From Vesta saturnalis (lineage: Eukaryota > Arthropoda > Insecta > Coleoptera > Lampyridae): DNA of 64,000 nucleotides. The stretch is from contig JARFJB010001595.1 of assembly GCA_036346205.1 (NCBI GenBank), positions 1,123,001-1,187,000 on the forward strand. The letters run 5' to 3'. Within the stretch, counting starts at the first letter, position 1. Every line of letters starts with the position of its first letter. Positions 1-11,083 of the stretch are shown here, one piece after another. The notes below the pieces were generated by a model, which made no database searches, was not told the DNA's origin, and was given only the letters and a program-made list of their open reading frames with translations. A program made the position numbers and the translations under genes.

Positions 1-298
1 ATTATAGTCATGATGTGCAATGTAGAAGACTTTCCAATGTCTTTGAAGCTATTCTAGAAGATTTATTTATGAGATACATTGATAAGGCGAGTTTAAAATA
101 GGACGAGGACGGTAATTACGATGCGCAAGATAGAAGAGTCTACAACATCGTCGATCCAATACTAGATGCCGATGTTACCACCAAAAAGTATATTGACAAG
201 TGCACGAAAGTTCTAGAGTTTAAAATAAAGAGTGACATCAATTTATCTATTGCAAAATTATTGGTTGAGCGAGATCAAAAACGATCAGAAGCGATGTA
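1..298 (+). pseudogene. small Maverick ORF of unknown role, upstream of integrase (partial)
   Basis: C-terminal part of a small protein whose homologous copy is at 20271-20653. Recognisable pieces are RRLSNVFE near the start, an internal stop (TAG) at about 100, and a later segment with KKYIDKC and AKLLVERD. It ends at the TAA just after SEAM. The RLSN...DP...A.TKKYID pattern resembles short Maverick proteins that precede the integrase in insect copies. That comparison is from memory of the family and the function is unknown. The start lies off the left edge. Confidence 0.55.
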
Positions 299-351
299 AG
301 TATCCTTAGCAGGGATATTGATAATACCTAGAATAATTTACATTAGCGGCA

Positions 352-1163
352 ATGTCTTTAAAGCTGACGATTGTCGTCGAACTGTATATGCATCGGGATA
401 TCTGGTAGACGGATTTAGCCGAATTTATTCCGTATGCCAAAGAGAACCGCAATCACAGGTATATTCTAACAGTGATAGACTGCTGTTCTAAATATTTATG
501 GACACGCCCTTCAGAGTCGAAGAATGCTGACGAAGTTTGCCGACTGATGACTTACATTTCGAAGGAGTGCAGAACTCCTGATAACTTGCAATCAGATCAA
601 GGACGTGAATCCTATAATAAACATTTTGACGGGTTGATGAAGAGTTATGTAATACATCAATACTCAACGTATATTGCGTTGAAAAACGCATTATACAGAG
701 AACTTATCCTTAGAGGTAAATACAAGTGGTAGATGTATTGCAGGAAGTTACTTCCGAATATAATAATAAAATACATTCCTCGATTAAAATGAAACCTAAA
801 CATGTAACAGCATCAATGTACTTACCGATGTTTTATAATATTAAGGTGATGGGGATAACAAAATTTAAAATTGGCGATTACGTTCGGATTTCTAAACATA
901 AATCATTGTCTGCAAAAGGCTACACTCCTAATCTTTCCTATGAACCATTTAATATTGCCAAGGTAAAGGTTCGAAACCATGTTACGTGTTTACTGGAGGA
1001 TCTGCAAGCTAAACCGATACTAGGTCAATTCTACGCTGAAGAACTACTGAAACAGCTCATCAGGATATATTTGTCGTTGAGGTGTCGCGGCGTAAGGAGA
1101 ACCGACTATATGTTCGATGGTTTAGTATGGATAAATCACCTGGTTCCTGGATTAATAAAATAG
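352..1163 (+). pseudogene. Maverick integrase (DDE, retroviral-like), degenerate copy 1
   Basis: Integrase that would catalyse element insertion. The conserved start MSLKL is at 352. The first catalytic Asp region (W-x-TDLAEF) is followed by a YSKYLW block and a DQGRE block. Compared with copy 2 (20707-21526), this copy has a 3-nt deletion and a Gln-to-stop change just before TDLAE. It also has a deletion of about 29 nt that removes the NVERVIRKL segment carrying the catalytic Glu. The downstream part, with KMKPKHVTAS and the YVRIS SH3-like region, is in another frame (726-1163). The last codons read through a stop that copy 2 keeps. It is clearly dead. Confidence 0.85.
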
Positions 1164-3165
1164 ATTTTGTGTAACATCAATTTCTCAAATTGGTCAGTGG
1201 ATTCTGATCGCAACCTTCTATTTAAGTCTATATATGATTTAAGCCAACGTGATTGGTTTAAGCAAATCGCGCAACAAGATTTTGCAAGCATAAGGCCTGA
1301 TTGAAGGAATTGTTTTAAATTACGGTAATGAATGACATGCTTACTCTTAAAATGCAGCATTGCGAGCAGTTTGCTAATTTTACCACCACGGAGGGTACGG
1401 TGTTCAACGGAGAATGTAATGTATTTATGACGATCATGCAAATTGGCGGAATATAATCTACCCCTAGCATTAATCCCTTGCTCGCATCATCCGGTAAACT
1501 TAATATCGCTTCAGAGGTAAAAAATGTAATTGTGCCTCACTAAGCCAGTTGAAGTCGTGCCGGGGCAAACATTGACTTTGGAGGATGGTTTGTTGGGATC
1601 GTAATTGTCCATATTCTTATTATTAGCCTTGCTATATTTAGTATGGCATTGCGTTATTCTACCTCTTATACGCTTTTCCACTAACAATAACGTACCAACA
1701 TAGTTTAGCAGCTCCAGTCTAACTTTAGTGTAATTTAACATACACTGGCAGGTGTACCCGGGAGCGGTGTAAAAGAATTCCGGATTTAAATTGTGCGTTA
1801 TTATGCACATATTTCTGAAATTTGTGAATACGTCAGTAAGTAGGAACACATCACATGTCAGATAAACATCGCTAGATTGACCTAAACTTCGAATTTGGAA
1901 CTTTTGACAAACGTTTTGAGCATTCGCATAATCATTATCTGTGATGTGTGATCGCCTCAACTTGCTGTAAAATCTCTCTTTGTCCGGAAGACAAGTTTCT
2001 TTAAATTTAGCCCACGTATCTACATACTCATACGGATACCCCTTTTTTGATTAAGAACTGTAGCTACTCATCATTCAAATGACAGCGCGTTGCATAAAAT
2101 TTTGAAATCGTTCAACGTTAAATAGAAATATAATTTATCCAGGGACTTGCTCATGAAGCGATATGAATCTACAAATCGAAATTTAACTATTGTTTATAAT
2201 TATGTAATAAAATACTTATCTTTTGTTGAAAATGATTTTGTCAAAGTTGATAAATTAATGAAAAAAAAATATGTTTTAATTTTTCAAGTTTGACAAAATG
2301 TTTTCAACATCTTTAACAAGTTTAATACATATTACTACCGACGAAGATAACTGTAAGTATTATCGAAACGTTTAGATTGTATAATTTAAAATACAGAATT
2401 AAAAAACCCAAAAAAGGTAAGAACTTTATTATGTGTGATAATGGTGAAAGTTTACATTTTCATATATTGTCTATATGCCTTTGGTAAATGGTATGTAGCG
2501 TTTTTTCGTCTTATGTAGTAATGAAATTTTACCGGGGATGATTTGGCCAATATCTTTTATTAGGAAGTGTGACTCATAACCTAAAAAACTATGGAAAAAC
2601 GTATTATTCGCGGAGCCTTATACCGGATATTGCATGCTTGATAAGCACTACCTCTAAACCTACTGGTAAAATGACAGTGGTTTCTTACTTTAATATCATG
2701 TTCTAAGAAGGGATACATGCAAATATGCCAATGGGTGGATGTATTGTATTCCAGCATTTGAATGTCGCTTAACGTATCCATCGGTATTGGATTATCCAAG
2801 TACTTCTGTCGATTACCGGCTACACCTAACAGCTTATTGGTGAACCAATTAATGCACTCCTAGCCCTCCACAACCATAACTTTGATAAGGAATCGTTAAA
2901 CGTGCAGTGGAGATAATATGCAGTGTTGCATACGTTATGCTTCTTATACGTAACGGTATTTCGCGTAGCTTCATCTTTAAAATCCTGCACTAAACATTCC
3001 AAGTCGCAATATAAAATAAATGGCGCAGTCTGATTAAACTCGTGGTTTTAAAATAAATTTCGATCCAGGACTAGGCATCTTTATCCTACACTTATTAATT
3101 AACTCACAAACTAATTCGTGGCTACTAAGCTTAATTTCCGAACTGAAATAGTATAGGCATTTATC
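1136..3165 (-). pseudogene. Maverick DNA polymerase B (protein-primed type), degenerate copy 1
   Basis: Replicative type-B polymerase read right to left. Upstream pieces include a zinc-finger-like C-x2-C start near 3165 and an exonuclease I-like block, YCDLECL, near 2970. Next come an HNH-like VRNHCHFTSRF block (2581-2799) and the SHFLIKDIG region near 2540. The PYEYVD and TCDVFLLTDVF blocks and the FYTAPGYTCQCML block follow (1511-2080). The C-terminal HYRNLKQF and YIDLNRRLRSES blocks lie at 1136-1441. The gene has many stops and frameshifts. It is split by about 290 bp of foreign DNA at 2186-2470. It is convergent with the integrase, as in copy 2. Confidence 0.85.
2186..2470. repeat. insertion inside polymerase B with a 22-bp imperfect inverted repeat
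   Basis: Polymerase coding similarity stops at about 2186 (FRFVDSYRF block on the left) and resumes at about 2475 (IPFTKGI block on the right). The two blocks are normally only a few residues apart in this family. The AT-rich insert contains an inverted pair at about 2224-2246 and 2290-2312 (TTGACAAAATG arm). It also has a motif CGAAGATAACTGTAAG...ATCGAAACG at about 2340. It could be a MITE or the end of a retroelement. No clear target duplication was seen. Confidence 0.5.
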
Positions 3166-3176
3166 ACACACACACA

Positions 3177-3211
<35 letters not shown>

Positions 3212-3303
3212 GCACCGCCCACGCGCACGCCGCCGCGCACCCCACGCACCACGCACACGCCACGCACCACGCGCACGCGCACACCACTCCGCGCCGCCTC
3301 CGC

Positions 3304-3387
<84 letters not shown>
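3163..3387. repeat. compound microsatellite: (CACGCACG)n then (TA)n
   Basis: About 135 bp of C/A/G-rich ACACGCACG-type repeats is followed by roughly 41 copies of TA at 3304-3387. The repeat begins exactly where polymerase B similarity ends, so it marks the broken edge of Maverick copy 1. Open reading frames through it are artefacts of the repeat. Confidence 0.95.
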
Positions 3388-3390
<3 letters not shown>

Positions 3391-4319
3391 CATCGTTAAC
3401 TGTGAACCTACTAATCCTGATACATTTTAATTCCAGCAGAAATGAAATTTCGTAATTTAGCTATTGTCTTCATAAGATTTTTAATTTGAGTATAGTACGG
3501 ATAGTTATGATAAGTAAAAAAGGCAAAGGTTTGTAGTAATAAAAACAACTACAGTTTAACACAGCTTGGTTTTTATGTTTTTTAACAATAAGCCCAACCC
3601 TTGAATACACAACTGTTTCAAAAAAATCTAGAAACCCAAACTGGTATCTGGCATTAAGCTGTAATTGGTGTTATAAAGACAACCGATATCGTAAACCTGG
3701 ATAGCTATTTCTAGTAAACAACACAAATGAAAGTTTTATAACAACACAATGATTTAATCATCGCAACACTACTAACACACCTTTCTATTCAGTGCTATCA
3801 ATAGAATTGAAAAGAATTTAATCGTAAATTAACACAAAGAAAAACCCGTACTGTCTGACATCCAGCGTTGATCCTAGAAACTAAATACAAAGCGTATAGT
3901 AAAAGTAAAATAAATCATAAAACCGTGGTTCAAGGAAGAGCTCTCCTTAAAACTGAGTCTTAGTTTTAACTCACCTTAAATGTATAACAATTCAATAATT
4001 ACCCAAAAATGTATCAGCAAGATGTCTACCACTGCGCTTTAAGAAAATTAAAAGGAATGACTAAAAGTAGGTAGTTTATAAAGCATTTCAAATTTGCAAA
4101 AGCATAAACATTAAAGTGCAACATGAATCACCCTGTATTAACGAATTTCGAATTTACAAACGTACAAAGGTCAAATATAATTACATAACAACATAAGCGC
4201 TATGAATGTTAGATGTAACAGTGTAATAGCTTTTTATAATGTAATCAGTGTTATAAATATTAACAGTTAGTACACGTTAAATACAGCACGTTAGAATCCC
4301 AAATAACAACTGTCAAAAG
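3388..4319. other. non-coding AT-rich interval, nothing recognised
   Basis: No ORF with recognisable similarity, no RNA gene and no obvious repeat was seen between the microsatellite and the RTE fragment. A few TATAAT-like strings occur, as expected from composition. Confidence 0.5.
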
Positions 4320-5450
4320 CGAGCACCTGAGTAAGTGTGACTACAGAGTATAATATCCCATTACACCTGGCATTAGTAGATTATCACAAGGCCTTCGATA
4401 GTTTAGAAACCTGGGCATTCCTGACAGAAATGGAAGACGCAAGGATAGACTCGAGATATATCACACTCATTAAAAATATTTACGGGGCTACGTTCCATAT
4501 TAAAATAGATGACATGGCAGCAAAATTCAACTTGAGAAAGGCGTTCGACAGGGAGATGCCATCTCGCCGAAGCTATTTACACTAGCGTTGGAAAATGTAT
4601 TCAAACAACCAAACTGGAGCAACAAAGGTCTAAATATCGATGGCGTTTATCTGAACCACTTGAGATTCCCCGACGACGTAGTATTAGTTAGTACCAGCAT
4701 AGAAGAACTGAGTAATATGCTGAAAGAGCTAAACGAAGAATCGAAAAAGTAGGTCTCAGGATAAACCTTACTGAAACTAAACTGATGAGTAACGATAAAA
4801 ATGTACTATTAATTGATAATATTCCCCTAGAGACAGTGGTTCAATACATATACCTTGGTCATACCATAAAACTCGGAAAACAAAATCAAACTGCCGAAGT
4901 TAAACGCAGAATACATTTAACATGGGTAGCTTTTGGAAAATTGAGCTTTATACTAAGAGATAGAGACATCCCATGAATTTGAAACGCAAAGTTGCGACAG
5001 CTGCTTACTACCAATAACAACCTATGGAACACAGACGATGGCTCTGACAAAAGAATCACAGAACAATTACGTGTCACACAGAGGGCAATGGAACGAGCTA
5101 TGTTGGTTATCACCCTGAGAGATAGAATTCGAAATGAGACTATTCGCAACAGAACTAAAATAACAGATATAGTGGATCGTGTCGCAAAACTTAAATGGCA
5201 ATGGATAGGCCACATAGCAAGACAAAGTACAGAAAGATGGACACATAGAATAGTAAACTGGAGGCCCCGTGAAACAAAAAGAAACATAGGAAGACCCCCG
5301 AAACGATGGATCGACGACGTCAAGAACCTTGCCGGGAGAAATTGGATGAAAATCGCCCGAGATTAGAACTCATGGAAACAATTGGAGGCCTATGTCCAGC
5401 AGTGGATAAATCAAGGCTGAAAAAGAAAAGAGTACCCGAGGGTCTTACTT
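4320..5450 (+). pseudogene. RTE-type LINE reverse transcriptase, 5'-truncated and degenerate
   Basis: C-terminal half of an RTE/BovB-like ORF2. Visible blocks are LALVDYHKAFDS (palm motif A region), then a frame change into a QGDTISPKLF-like block. Next is LRFPDDVVLV, in which the usual F-A-D-D active-site box reads F-P-D-D. It is followed by NHLRF and LMSNDKN (4785). The typical RTE tail blocks WQWIGHIAR and RRPPKRW-like GRPPKRWIDD lie at 4992-5366. At least three frame changes and several stops are present, and no endonuclease domain remains. The 3' end lies somewhere before about 5.55 kb. The A-to-P change in the catalytic box alone would probably inactivate it. Confidence 0.85.
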
Positions 5451-5840
5451 GGCATAACCCTGGTGTTCCTTTAGTGAGAAACCGAACAGATCGTGGGGTA
5501 ACCCTTGAGTTATTTTCGAGCTGACTGTCGAAACCCACCAATCAGTATTCAAGGTTGAGGTAAAACTGAGAAGGACAATGACCAAGACAAGAAAAAGCCT
5601 AGAGAATCAAATGTTTTAGGTGCAGTGGAATAATGGTAGAAATTGTGTTTGGTTAAGTGATCACCTAAAAGTAGTACTCACCTCCTGTAGAGACGAAAAA
5701 GTATGCATCTACTAAAATACCTTTTCTATTCGTAATAAAACAAAAATTAAATCATTTAATTAGTGTAAATTTTTAAGTAGTATTCTGAGATTCAAAACCA
5801 GCGTAATGCTAAATGTAACTTTACAATATAAGTAACTCAC

Positions 5841-6198
5841 AGAATGATTGGTTATATAATGACCACATATTTCGTGTGACAATTTTAATTCTGATTCACT
5901 TATGATGCAATTGTAGATGTGATTACACTGCTTGTTTTTTATTGTGTTAATATGTAATTAAGCTGATTTTTGTTTTGCTGTTACTGGATTTTATAATTTT
6001 GTACGCACTTTAACCTGATTTAGTTGCACTATGATGAATTTGCTTATTGAACATTTTTTTTCTTTGTTATTTGATTTACTAAGGTACTTGCAAAAATTGC
6101 TTGTTGATTAATAAACTGGATTGTCTTGATGATTCTTTAGCAGTTTGCAAATTAAACAGTTGAATCATCATTGCACAAAGCTCGTTAATTAAAATTTT

Positions 6199-6200
<2 letters not shown>
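5841..6200. repeat. dispersed repeat A, copy 1
   Basis: About 350 bp matching 57071-57425 in the same orientation. Shared landmarks are GATTGGTT, TTTTATTCTGATT, ATAATTTTGTACGCACTTTAA, TTTGATTTA.TAAGGTA and GAA.CATCATTGC. It is non-coding and AT-rich. It could be a MITE or the 3' end of a LINE, as no terminal structure was identified. It is followed by a (TA)n tract. Confidence 0.75.

Positions 6201-6202
<2 letters not shown>

Positions 6203-6277
<75 letters not shown>
6203..6277. repeat. (TA)n microsatellite
   Basis: About 36 uninterrupted TA (AT) dinucleotides. Confidence 0.97.
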
Positions 6278-6280
<3 letters not shown>

Positions 6281-6646
6281 TTGGACTATCTAAGTTTGCG
6301 TCTTGTTATTTGAATTTTGCAATCAGTAGCTAACGTAATTAAGTTTGCCATTACCAATGTTTCGCTATATCAATGCAAACGATGGATCGCCCTTTTTTAG
6401 ATAATCTCAATTTTTGACGTTGCAATCACCTGCTGTTATAAATTTTCAAGCAAGGAAGGGTAATTACGTAACAAACAGCTGAGAATGTTACAAGGCTACA
6501 ACACTCCTGATGAAAGTTTTTAGTCCTGCATGAGCTGGATAGGCAGGATAGTTTGCCAAGTAAATGTGTAGCACATATTACTACACCTATGTGGTGTGGT
6601 GTGGTCATCTTAGGACAATCTCAATCTTTTTTTTTTAATTTGTTAG
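6278..6646. other. non-coding interval, nothing recognised
   Basis: No supported gene or repeat. Short ORFs here have no recognisable motif. Confidence 0.45.
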
Positions 6647-6652
6647 TTTATT
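6647..6652 (-). promoter_or_regulatory. candidate poly(A) signal of the antistasin-like gene
   Basis: Reads AATAAA on the minus strand, about 165 bp beyond the stop codon at 6816. This is a reasonable 3' UTR length. The call is inference from motif and position only. Confidence 0.35.
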
Positions 6653-6815
6653 AACGTTACATTTTACAGTAATCAAATCAAAAATATGCAAATCATCATT
6701 ATCTTTTTTAAACTCTAATACTAAAATTTATCAATAACACAAATTTAAGGGTTCAACAAACCATAAGTAGGAGTTCGTACATTGAAGGCAGATAAATTTA
6801 AAAATAGGAAAATTG

Positions 6816-7241
6816 TTATTGACATACACCGAATGGGTTACAAGGTCCAGTAATGCAGGTTGGATACAAAACCACACACTTCTTATCCGGAGGACAAATA
6901 ACATTATCGCAAGGGTTATTATTACATCCACATGTCATACAGTTATAACAATCTGATTTAATCCCAAATGCACATTTTATACGTGTGGTACATGGAAGAA
7001 ACGGACATTCCTTAACACCTAAAATCAAAGTCAAGGTTAGAAGTATGAACGATGCGTTTCTTACATTTAACCCGTATCCCACATGGTTTATCTAGGCAGA
7101 GCTGTTCAATCTCACACACTTCACCATCAGGACATTTAAAATCATTACAGTAATCAATGCAGTTACAAGTTTGGCATCCTTGTTCGTCAACCTCATAACC
7201 GTATGGACAGTAGATACATAATTTTGGTACACACCCTCCTC
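6816..7241 (-). CDS. antistasin-like cysteine-rich protein, last two exons
   Basis: Host-type gene, partial. Exon 7065-7241 is preceded by a TTTAATTTAG acceptor and followed by a GTAAGA donor. A 46-bp intron (7019-7064) has a CTAAC branch-like site and ends in TTTTAG. The last exon runs 7018-6816 and stops with TAA after GVCQ. Both junctions are phase 1, and the joined frame is open for 125 complete codons. The first exon carries the antistasin-type pattern CVPKLCIYCPYGYEVD followed by GCQTCNC, then further Cys pairs. The last exon holds CPFLPC, CYNCMTCGC and CPPDKKC. Such proteins are usually secreted, often as protease inhibitors or extracellular matrix components. The N-terminus and signal peptide must lie further right and were not found. 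No disabling change was seen. Confidence 0.7.
7019..7064 (-). other. 46-bp spliceosomal intron in the antistasin-like gene
   Basis: The minus strand reads GTAAGAAACG at the 5' end, CTAACC as a likely branch point and GATTTTAG at the 3' end. Removing it keeps a Cys codon split T|GT and joins two cysteine-rich frames. The length is short but acceptable for an insect. Confidence 0.65.
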
Positions 7242-7439
7242 CTAAATTAAATAATATCTAATTACTTACATCGTAACCGTATATGTTATGATCAAGGGCT
7301 TGATAAAAGTATTATGAAACTAGTGTGACATCACGACAGTGGTCTTCGCCCCGTTTGAGGCTTTGCCAGCTCACCCTTTACAGAGGCTGAACCTCCATTG
7401 CTACTTGATGAAGTTATGATAAATTAGGTGCAATAGTAA

Positions 7440-8560
7440 TATTAAACAACGTAAAAACCATTGAATGTGCACAATTTTGGTTCTACCGTTTTTTAAAAAA
7501 ATAACAAATTTAATTTTAAAAAAACTGGTAATACTCTACGGTTCAAAGCATTGTCCATCGCTGGTCACTAGTGTCCCCCATCTTTTAGGAAACATAAGAA
7601 TTCCGCGTCGAAAAAACTTATTACCTTTTGAGGCGATTCTAAATCAATTCAATTTTTCACTTCTTCGTAAGACCAGAAGCGCTAGTCAGCGAGGCCGTGT
7701 GCCATTAATTGTAAGAGGTCATAGTCAGAGGCAGAATACTTTCCATTTCAGCGTTTGCAGGTATGTCTTGACTAATTTTGCAACATGAAGTCGTGCATTG
7801 TTATGCATCAAAATTGCTTTACCATGTCTCCTATGGTATTGCGGACATTTGACTTTCAATACGCAGCACAAAAGCATCAATTACGTTCGATACCGATCAC
7901 TTGAGATTGTTTCATTTGGTTTTAACAGCTCATAATGCAGCACGATGGGCTGATCCCACCAACTACATGGCATGACCTTGGAGCCGTGAATATTCGGCTT
8001 GGCCGTTGACGTAGAAACATGACCGGAACCTCTTCATGATTTTCTATGCTTAGAGTTAAAGTAATGAACCCATTTTTCATCCCCATTCACAATGCGTTGG
8101 AGAAATTACTTCCGATTTTCATGTAACTGTAATAAGCGCCCTTCAACATATCTAGGCTTCAACCCGTACGGCAGCCAATTGCTTTGCTTCTGAATCATTC
8201 CCAGAGCTATGAGGCGCTTTGAGTCACGCCCAATAATTCTGTTAACGCTCCCAATTCTGCGTCTCGAAAAATTCTTTCTCTTCCACCACTATGCCAGACT
8301 TCATCGTAATAATCGTTGTTCTTTAAGCGTTGAGACCACTCAGGACACATTTTTTCGCTTATATCGGTGTCGCCGTAAGTGCTTAAGAGCGTTCGATGGC
8401 TCTCAGCTGCAGATTTTTTCATGTTGAGGCAGAAAAGTAAAACTTTCCGCAAATGACAAGAATTAGGTTCGTAAACGGACATTTTTAATCGCGAATAATT
8501 TTAAAATGTAAACAAGCTATATTTTTGTATTGACAGATGCCCAAATTTACTGAATGACAC
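7440..8560 (-). mobile_element. mariner DNA transposon, decayed copy
   Basis: Limits are approximate. The transposase similarity fills 7540-8482, and the flanking non-coding DNA was not resolved into inverted terminal repeats. The copy lies just upstream of the antistasin-like exons on the same strand, so it may sit in an intron or 5' flank of that gene. Confidence 0.75.
7540..8482 (-). pseudogene. mariner transposase (DD34D family), inactive
   Basis: Starts MSVYEPNSCHLRK, with a mariner-type HTH region (CLNMKKSAAESHR, SEKMC.EW). Next come a NGDEKWVHY block holding the first catalytic Asp, then KPNIHGSKVM and a WWDQ...YELLKPNETI block. The second Asp box reads HNNARLHV where HDNARPH is usual, so the Asp is replaced by Asn. 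Most of the region that should carry the third Asp (PSDYHLF type) is missing. The frame is interrupted by several stops. The C-terminal FFRRGI and MFP.RW blocks remain near 7600. Transposition is impossible for this copy. Confidence 0.9.
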
Positions 8561-9074
8561 CAGTGATATATTTACTTCGACCCCCCGCTTGCCGCTAGAA
8601 CCATATGTGTGGTGGAACAAAGTTGTACACCTATGTTTATTACAAATCTCTTCATACAACGTCAATGTTGTACCTATATGTTATGTTAAACCATACAGAA
8701 TTACACCGTTAGTCTGTGCAGCTACATAAAATGCTAGGACCACCATGGTTATGTCACAATTCTTTGTTTGCAGTGCACTCTATCTTGTAAATGTGCGGCA
8801 ACTTACTTGATCTTAGTAACTCCTTTCCATTGGATCTGAAATTTAGATTTAATTAGCATTAATTGCAAAATACGAGGCATTAAATTGAGAGATTCAACGT
8901 GCACTACACATTTAAGTGGTAATGTATTAGTAGTAGATCCTGTAACTTGTAACTATTCCCTTGCCTTATTTTTCCTAGGTTGCATATCAATGAATTTGTG
9001 AGAAATGCTATCCAGGCATGAAAATTCCTACCATATTTTTAACAACCATGCGATAAAAAGTCACGTAACTTCCT
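8561..9074. other. non-coding interval, nothing recognised
   Basis: No supported ORF, RNA gene or repeat. Confidence 0.45.
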
Positions 9075-9079
9075 AAAAC

Positions 9080-9297
9080 CGTGTGCGTGTGCGTGTGCGT
9101 GTGCGTGTGCGTGTGCGTGTGCGTGTGCGTGTGCGTGTGCGTGTGTGTGGGTGCGTGTGCGTGTGCGTGTGCGTGTGCGTGTGCGGTGCGTGCGAGTGTG
9201 CGTGTGCGCGTACGTGTGCGTGTGCGTGTGCGTGTGCGTGTGCGTGTGCGTGTGCGGTGCGTGTGCGTGTGCGTGTGCGTGTGCGTGTGCGTGTTTT
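9080..9297. repeat. (TGTGCG)n microsatellite
   Basis: Nearly pure GCGTGT/TGTGCG hexamer array of about 218 bp with a few interruptions. The overlapping multi-frame ORFs rich in Cys/Val/Arg, or His/Thr/Arg on the other strand, are artefacts. Confidence 0.97.
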
Positions 9298-9514
9298 CTG
9301 GTGTTCCAAACTGAGCAAATTATTAATATGTAAACACTTTGAATACACATTTATACATTTAATTTGAGCACCGCTACATTAAAAATTATGCACAGTTTTG
9401 CGTTGCGGTTTTTGCCTTCCTACTAACATTAATCTAGACAAGAAATCGTGTGCAATTAATACCGATTAACTAACCGATTAATACTACTTACGATGTTTAC
9501 ACCGCTGTAATCAA

Positions 9515-9753
9515 GTGTTGTGTGTGCGTGCGTGTGTGTGCGTGTGCGAGGGTGAGTGTGTGTGTGTGTGCGTGCGTGCGTGCGTGAGTGTGGTAGCGCA
9601 CTAAACGTGTGTGTGCGTGCGCGTGTGCGTGCGTCTTTGTGTGGAAAGAAAGAAGTGTTGTGTGTGTGTGTGTGTGTGTGTGTTGTGTGGTGTGTATCTT
9701 AGCGTTGTGCCTTATATTTGCATGAGTGTGTGGCGTATGTACATTTGTATGTT

Positions 9754-9795
<42 letters not shown>

Positions 9796-9872
9796 TGCGT
9801 CGTGCGTGCGTGCGTACGTCGTGCGTGCGTGCGTGCGTACGTGGTGTGCGTGCGTGCGTGCACGTGGTACCG

Positions 9873-9912
<40 letters not shown>

Positions 9913-10685
9913 GGCGTGCGTGTGTGCGTGTGTGCGGTGTGCGTGTGTGCGTGTGTGCGGTGGTGTGCGGTGTGCGTTGTGCGTGTGTGCGTGTGTGCGT
10001 GTGCGTGGTTGTGCGTGTGGTGGTGTGCTGTGTGCGTGTGTGCGTGTGTGCGGTGTGCGTGTGTCGTGTGTGCGGTGTGCGTGTCGTGTGTGCGTGGTTG
10101 CATGTGTCGTGTGTGCGTTGTACGTTGTGCTGTGTCGTGTGTACGTGTGTGTATGTACATGTGATGTCATGTGTACATGTGTGTTGCATGTGTACATGTG
10201 TACATGTTGTGCATTGGTATGCATTGTGCATGTGTACGTTGTGCATGTGTACTGTTGCTTTGTTGTATGTGTAATGTCATTTGTGTACGTATGCATGTGT
10301 AGTATGTATTGCATGTGTGCATGTGTGGTTGTACGTATGCGTTGTACGTATGCGTTGTCTTGTACATGTACGTATGCTGTGTACATGTGTATGTGGGTGT
10401 GCATGTGTCGTGTGTTGCGTGTGTCTGTGTGCTTGTGCTGTGAGTGCGGTTGCGTGTGTGCGTGTGTGCGTGCGTGTGCGTGTGGTGCGTGGTACGGTGC
10501 GTGGTGCGTGCGTGCGTCGTGGTGCGTGTGTCGTGTGGGTGTGTGCGTGTGCGGTGTGCGTGTGTGCGGGTGTGCGTGTGTGCGTGTGCGTGTGTGCGTG
10601 TGTGCGTGTGTGTGCGTGTGTGCGTGTGTGCTGTGGTGCGTGTGCGTGCGTGGTGCGTCGTGCGTGCGTGCGTCGTGCGTCGTGG

Positions 10686-10737
<52 letters not shown>

Positions 10738-10833
10738 TGTGTGCGTGTGCGTGTGCTGTGTGCGTGTGTGCGTGTGTGCGTGTGCGTGTGTGCGTGTGTG
10801 CGTGTGTGCGTGTGGCGTGTGCGTGTGGCGTGG

Positions 10834-10881
<48 letters not shown>

Positions 10882-10884
10882 TGG

Positions 10885-10944
<60 letters not shown>

Positions 10945-10974
10945 GCGTGCGTGCGTGCGTGCGTGGTGCGTGCG

Positions 10975-11053
<79 letters not shown>

Positions 11054-11083
11054 TCGTGCGTGCGTGTGTGCGTGTGTGGCGTG
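9515..11083. repeat. 1.57-kb composite TG/TGCG/TGTGCG satellite-like array
   Basis: Alternating purine-pyrimidine DNA with sub-blocks. There are (TG)n at 9660-9681 and 9758-9792. (TGCG)n blocks recur at 9800-9915, 10640-10740 and 10830-11080. Mixed TGTGCG lies between. A degenerate TGTACATG/GCATGTGT section is at about 10130-10400. Six or more very long stop-free frames cross it because the repeat units lack stop codons. They should not be annotated as genes. Confidence 0.95.

Larger units (their letters stand above)
1..3165. mobile_element. Maverick/Polinton-type element remnant, copy 1
   Basis: Large virus-like DNA transposon remnant that runs off the left edge. It holds a small ORF and an integrase on plus and a type-B DNA polymerase on minus, the convergent layout seen again at 20.3-22.3 kb. 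Where the two copies overlap they are clearly homologous, by eye more than 90% identical. Both are disabled by stops, frameshifts and deletions. This copy extends further into the polymerase N-terminal side than copy 2. It stops abruptly at a (CACGCACG)n/(TA)n microsatellite at 3.16 kb. No terminal inverted repeat was found inside the window. The family assignment rests on the integrase plus polymerase B combination. The elements are related to adintovirus-like viruses, but this copy cannot be functional. Confidence 0.85.

Noticed and set aside
3034..3393. Minus-strand frame with Ile-Tyr and Val-Arg-Ala repeats fused to a zinc-finger-like end
   Set aside because: Only the last part (CDKCLYYFSSEIKLSS) is real polymerase B sequence. 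The rest is translated (TA)n and CACGCACG repeat.
7465..7788. 107-codon plus-strand frame
   Set aside because: It is the antisense shadow of the mariner transposase pseudogene, whose motifs lie on the minus strand.
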